The translations under genes were made by a program, and so were the position numbers. From Zoroaster sp. YZ-2022 (lineage: Eukaryota > Echinodermata > Asteroidea > Forcipulatida > Zoroasteridae), in contig CM055822.1 of the NCBI GenBank assembly GCA_029582265.1, positions 5,449,200 through 5,513,199 on the forward strand: DNA of 64,000 nucleotides. The letters are read 5' to 3'. Below the pieces are notes generated by a model that was given only the letters and a program-made list of their open reading frames with translations, was not told where the DNA came from and did not search any database. Below, in pieces: positions 60,130 through 64,000 of the stretch (positions are counted from its first letter, which is position 1; each line of letters begins with the position of its first letter).

Positions 60130-60796
60130 CTAGGAGGTGTTTTTCATACTTCCCCTCACTCCCATTTTTGGAAACGGATGTACGAAGGCTAGCTTCCCAC
60201 GAACTACCCCATTAACTATACCCGACCGCAGCAACAATTGTTAAAGATGTATCGCATGTGTTTTTCGCTATTTAAACGGCAACTTTCACTATTTTAACGG
60301 ACATTTTTTTTAAATTTCCATCGAAACATTGCTATACTATACCGGTACTTGAGGAAGTGAATATACAAATGCTGTAAAATGATAGATTTTTCAAAATAAT
60401 CGTGAGAAACAGTTTTACAGTAAATATGAATACCGAAATGAATTTATGGTGGGTCCCGTCATAAATTCATTTTGACAAACATTTTGTGAAATATCTCATT
60501 TCAATGCATTATACTTGTATACCTTTCTAATAGGAAATTATCAATGTTTCCGGCAATGAAAATAAGAATTTCCGGAAATTGCCAGTAAAACAACAGGAGA
60601 TACATCTTTAATGCTGGCAAAACCGCTTATAAATACGAGTAATGCAATGAATTACTCTCTGAGAATCAAGATATTCATTTATAAACAACAAACCCGAGAA
60701 TGAACATTTTCAACTTTACTGCGTCATTATGTATATAGTTAAAGAGAAATCAGTGGCAGATTGGTCGTATTTATTCTAACGTGGTTTGGGAAAGAG

Positions 60797-60950
60797 TTCG
60801 AGGTGACAGCAGTTTGGACAACATTATTACCAAGGAACACTCAGTGATACCACCATCAGGGTTGCATCCAGTATTCGAGGTGACAGCAGTTTGGACAACA
60901 TTATTACCAAGGAACACTAAGTGATACCACCATCAGGGTTGCATCCAGTA
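60797..60950. repeat. 77-bp tandem duplication
   Basis: TTCGAGGTGACAGCAGTTTG to GGTTGCATCCAGTA occurs twice, differing at a single visible base (CTCAGTG / CTAAGTG). Confidence 0.93.
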
Positions 60951-61529
60951 GGTTTCACATTACAATTTGACCATTGGAATATTTTTAAATTACAAATTCT
61001 GTAGAGGCCTATAATTATTTACCTTTAAATCATTCATATTTGATGACTCACTTATCGGGTCGATGCTAGACAAGTGACATGTACTGGGTATGTAATACTA
61101 CTAGTCATTAGTGTCAGTATATAGGCATAATGCAAGCCTATAAATAAAATAATATTTTGATTATAAACATTGAGGATGGTGTCACAGGGGGTAGATCGGG
61201 ACCCATTCTTCACCCCCCCCCCTCCCTCCACACATACACACACACACCCCTTCACCTTTGAGGCCACAAAAAGGGGGGAGTTAACCCACCCCAGATTGAG
61301 GGATCTCCTATATCCTAAGTCAACCACCCTCCATCCCCCTGTGCTTGTCAACAACTGATTCAGTTCAGGGAGCACACACTCCTCTCCCTCAACCCCTAGG
61401 GTCCTAGTCTCACAGTTTCCCGCCTGCGCGCCTCAACGAACTAATCCTCCAGCATCCATTAATGGGATGATCTTCCAGCAGTCTATACTGAAGCAGCAGC
61501 ATTTTCCAGAGTCCAGCATTCTCCTGAGG

Positions 61530-61640
61530 ACGATCAGAGCATACTGATCGAAACGTCGAGTTGTACCACCAGTTCTTTTCAGAACTAATTACTACTCAAT
61601 TGAGATTCCACATGGTGTCACCGCAATTAGTCTTACTTAG
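61530..61640. mobile_element. Foldback-family fragment (single arm)
   Basis: ATACTGATCGAAACGTCGAG to GGTGTCACCGCAATTAGTCT, the right arm of the 42062 element. Confidence 0.75.
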
Positions 61641-62619
61641 CATTTTTACGATTGAACAATTATTTTGGACATTCAATTCTCAAAATGTCTTCAAAACAAC
61701 ACGGTTATAACAAACGAGTTTTCAAAACACAATGGGGTAGGGTGTGGGGCCGGGGTGAAGGAAACCTTCAAGTTTTCCGTACCAAATTGAGAAAAATATG
61801 AAACAAAGACAGAACATTTCTTATTTTTGATTGGGTATATTTCTCATTGGGTATTGATAGGTGATCAATTTGATTTTATATCAGTCTTGTATAAGAGAAA
61901 CTGTTTTAAAGATTTTCCCCACATAGGTATTTTATATTAAACTATTCATTAAGGCAGTTTTCCCATCTATTCCCGTAGTGATTTGCTAAAGCTGTTGGCA
62001 AAAAAAATACTTATGTGCTATGTAGCTATAACTTCCCGCCATAGCATGGACCTATAATCGCGCATGCAGCGACCCCTTTTGGGCGCTATCGACACCTTTT
62101 TAGTTGTGTTAATGTGGCGTGACGAATCCTATAGAATAGCACATCGAAAGCCAACTAAAGACCTTCATGATACATTTGTCAATGCCTGTTGTCATAAATC
62201 CACTTTAAACCGGACCAAACTAGTAATCATTATGCCCTGATATAGTAAGCGAGTGTAGCAGGCTGGAGCTACCATTGCTTGTAACGTAATAAGGACAGGC
62301 CCTATGAACGTTTTTCTTTCTTTATATGGGTAAAAGCAATGAGCACATTTCCTTCCTCCATAAGCCACTCCCCATCCGTATAAAATGAATTCATCAAAAA
62401 TAACAAAATGAATCTTAATGTAAAACTAACTGGAAGTAAATGATTTGATGTCAGTATCAATCTTCATGCGAGAAATAATGTTGTCTGAGTGATGTTATAG
62501 GCCTATGTCATATTTAAGAAAAGTAAGAAAATTATTGCCAATATGTTTTTCGGGAAAAAATACTCTTTCATAAATTCCATTCCAAATGTCAATAACATTT
62601 GTTTTTAAATGTTATTTAT

Positions 62620-62840
62620 TTCAATGTTATCAAACAACAGTGTAACAGCAATGTATCATGCATGTATGGTAGACAAAAGTAAGTTTTCGAATTATGAATA
62701 AATAATTAATACCTTATCAAACGTATCAATCAATAATTATATACTTTTAACAGTAAATACATACAATATTAATGTATCAGAAAATAATGCTAAAATTAGG
62801 GAAAGTAGGAAAGCCATATTAGGCATTTTACTCTTCCCAT
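62620..62840. repeat. Repeat paralogous to the sequence around 24650-25900, with one unoccupied TTAA
   Basis: ATTTATTTCAATGTTATCAA, TAACAGCAATGTATCAT and ATTATGAATAA match 24648-24745. After TTAA (62706-62709) the sequence continues as ATACATACAATAT and AGAAAATAA, matching 25829-25860. The 1051-bp element present at 24750 is absent. Confidence 0.75.
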
Positions 62841-63075
62841 ATTTTATTTTCTGGATGAACAAAAACAAAAGACAAATTTTAACAAAGAAAAAATACAAAC
62901 ACACTTGTTTTTTACACAACGTAACAATCTGAAACGTTCACGTGTTGCTGTAAGATATGTGACGTAAGGTCGGGAAGATCCGATGTGTACATGATGTACA
63001 TGTACATATATACGTTTCACACACGTAGTGTCGATTTCATTTCTTCCGTGATTTTTGTTTCCGGAACCTAATAAA

Positions 63076-63335
63076 ATGCCGGGAAGACGTGTTGCTGCAG
63101 GATGCAGCAACACCACCAAAGACGGTGTTAGCCTTCATCTCTTCCCAAGTGACCCAAATATCGCCGTATTTGGACTAGCAAAGTTCGACTGACAAGAGTA
63201 AAGTGGTCAGGTCCATCGGCTCACACAGTTTTGTGGAGCGATCATTTTGAGCCAAGTTTTGAGCCGAATTTCTCTTCCCGACATGACGTCACGAACAGCT
63301 CCTCCGTGCAGGGTGGGGCATTTTTACAATGGTAA
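63076..63335 (+). pseudogene. THAP-domain pseudogene
   Basis: From ATG 63076: MPGRRVAAGCSNTTKDGVSL then HLFPSDPN. After a one-base frame change near 63160 it continues RRIWTSKVRLTRVKWSGPSA and VLWSDHFEPSFEP. This is a THAP zinc finger in order (AAGCSN, FP.D, W, HF.P). Two of the zinc ligands are lost: the first Cys is Arg, and the Cys before S(D/E)HF is Trp. THAP domains bind DNA in host factors and in P-element-type transposases. The piece ends at TAA 63333-63335. Confidence 0.78.
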
Positions 63336-63732
63336 AATAACACTCTCAAAATCAATAAAAACACAAAACAAAAATTTTATTGATCTTTTACTGATATAAA
63401 AGAATAAAACGATCACATATTTAACTGTTTGATTTAAATCCACGACAGTCCCCCTTTAAGCAGTTTTGACATCATCATAATTAGTGCATTGTGTGTGTGT
63501 GTGTAAATGAATCGATACATGCGAACTCATTTAGCTGGAATTTCATTATTCTCATCAACAAGTAGGTCCTATATAATTATGTGCATAATTGCCTCATGTC
63601 CTTCAAACCAGCCACAATTTCATACAAAATGTATGCATTTTGGCTGGTAGTCTGTTCTTTATCGCTTAGCAAAAATATTTGCTTAGCAAAATTCTCTGCT
63701 TAGCAGCTCTAAGAAATTAGCCCATGCTTTAA

Positions 63733-63953
63733 AGGGGCAGTATCGTCACAATCAACAGGACATGGAATCGGAGGAGTGCTCATTTTAGATTAACTCAGTG
63801 ACTGAAAATAATTCCCACATGATAAGATCATATTACCGTTGCTGCTGCATAAATGAGCCAGTAATTTTCAGTCACTGTGTTCATCTTAAACTAGGACATC
63901 GATTCCATGCCCCTGTTGAAAGTCTGCTCTGATCGTGACGATATACTGCTCCT
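63733..63953. mobile_element. TTAA-flanked MITE, AGGGGCAGTATCGTC family (copy 2)
   Basis: TTAA at 63729-63732 and 63954-63957; ends AGGGGCAGTATCGTCACAAT and GTGACGATATACTGCTCCT. Better preserved than copy 1. Confidence 0.85.
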
Positions 63954-64000
63954 TTAACATGAAAAGAGTGAAAATGCATCCGATTTTTTTCTGTACTGAT

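Overview
This is eukaryotic, AT-rich, intron-dominated DNA from an animal genome. The exons give vertebrate-like but not vertebrate protein sequence. The introns are packed with non-LTR retrotransposon remnants, tRNA-derived SINEs and many kinds of short inverted-repeat DNA elements. My best guess is a marine invertebrate deuterostome, most likely an echinoderm. That is inferred from protein resemblance and repeat style, not from a search.

Two host genes are visible, both on the minus strand. (1) A complete NSUN2 gene, the tRNA/mRNA cytosine-5 methyltransferase, runs from 56798 (start) to 20914 (stop). I could place 19 coding exons with consistent phases; they sum to 2898 nt, or 965 residues plus stop. 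The fold, the SAM-binding loop and both cysteines of the catalytic cycle are present. Added to the usual plan are an acidic linker, 11 tandem hexapeptides and an Arg/Asp-rich tail. If the Kozak-like start at 56798 is used, the mature N-terminus begins ARTKQ and resembles the histone H3 tail. (2) The first coding exon of a mitochondrial ADP/ATP carrier lies at 14383-14502 with a CRE-like site upstream. Its other exons are not in the window and should lie beyond position 1.

Layout. 1-3725: decayed non-LTR retrotransposon with an internal 561-bp tandem duplication. 3726-14382: first intron of the carrier gene, holding foldback elements, GT microsatellites and a 1.4-kb Mutator-like element with long terminal inverted repeats (TIRs). 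14503-20913: intergenic, with mariner-like and TTAA-flanked miniature elements and a 55-bp minisatellite. 20914-56798: NSUN2. 56799-64000: upstream flank with AAT, GT and AAC microsatellites, LINE ends, TTAA elements and a dead THAP-domain gene.

The most notable non-genic content is a set of mobile elements whose ends and target duplications can be read directly. At least twelve miniature elements have two readable TTAA-flanked ends; six of them share CCCTCCTA-type ends (one copy GCCTCCTA). Six elements have hAT-type 8-bp duplications, and one of these encodes only a BED zinc finger. Two larger inverted-repeat elements have possible 2-bp AT duplications. Several are nested, which gives a relative order of insertion. 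A paralogous unfilled TTAA site at 62706 supports one of the insertions.
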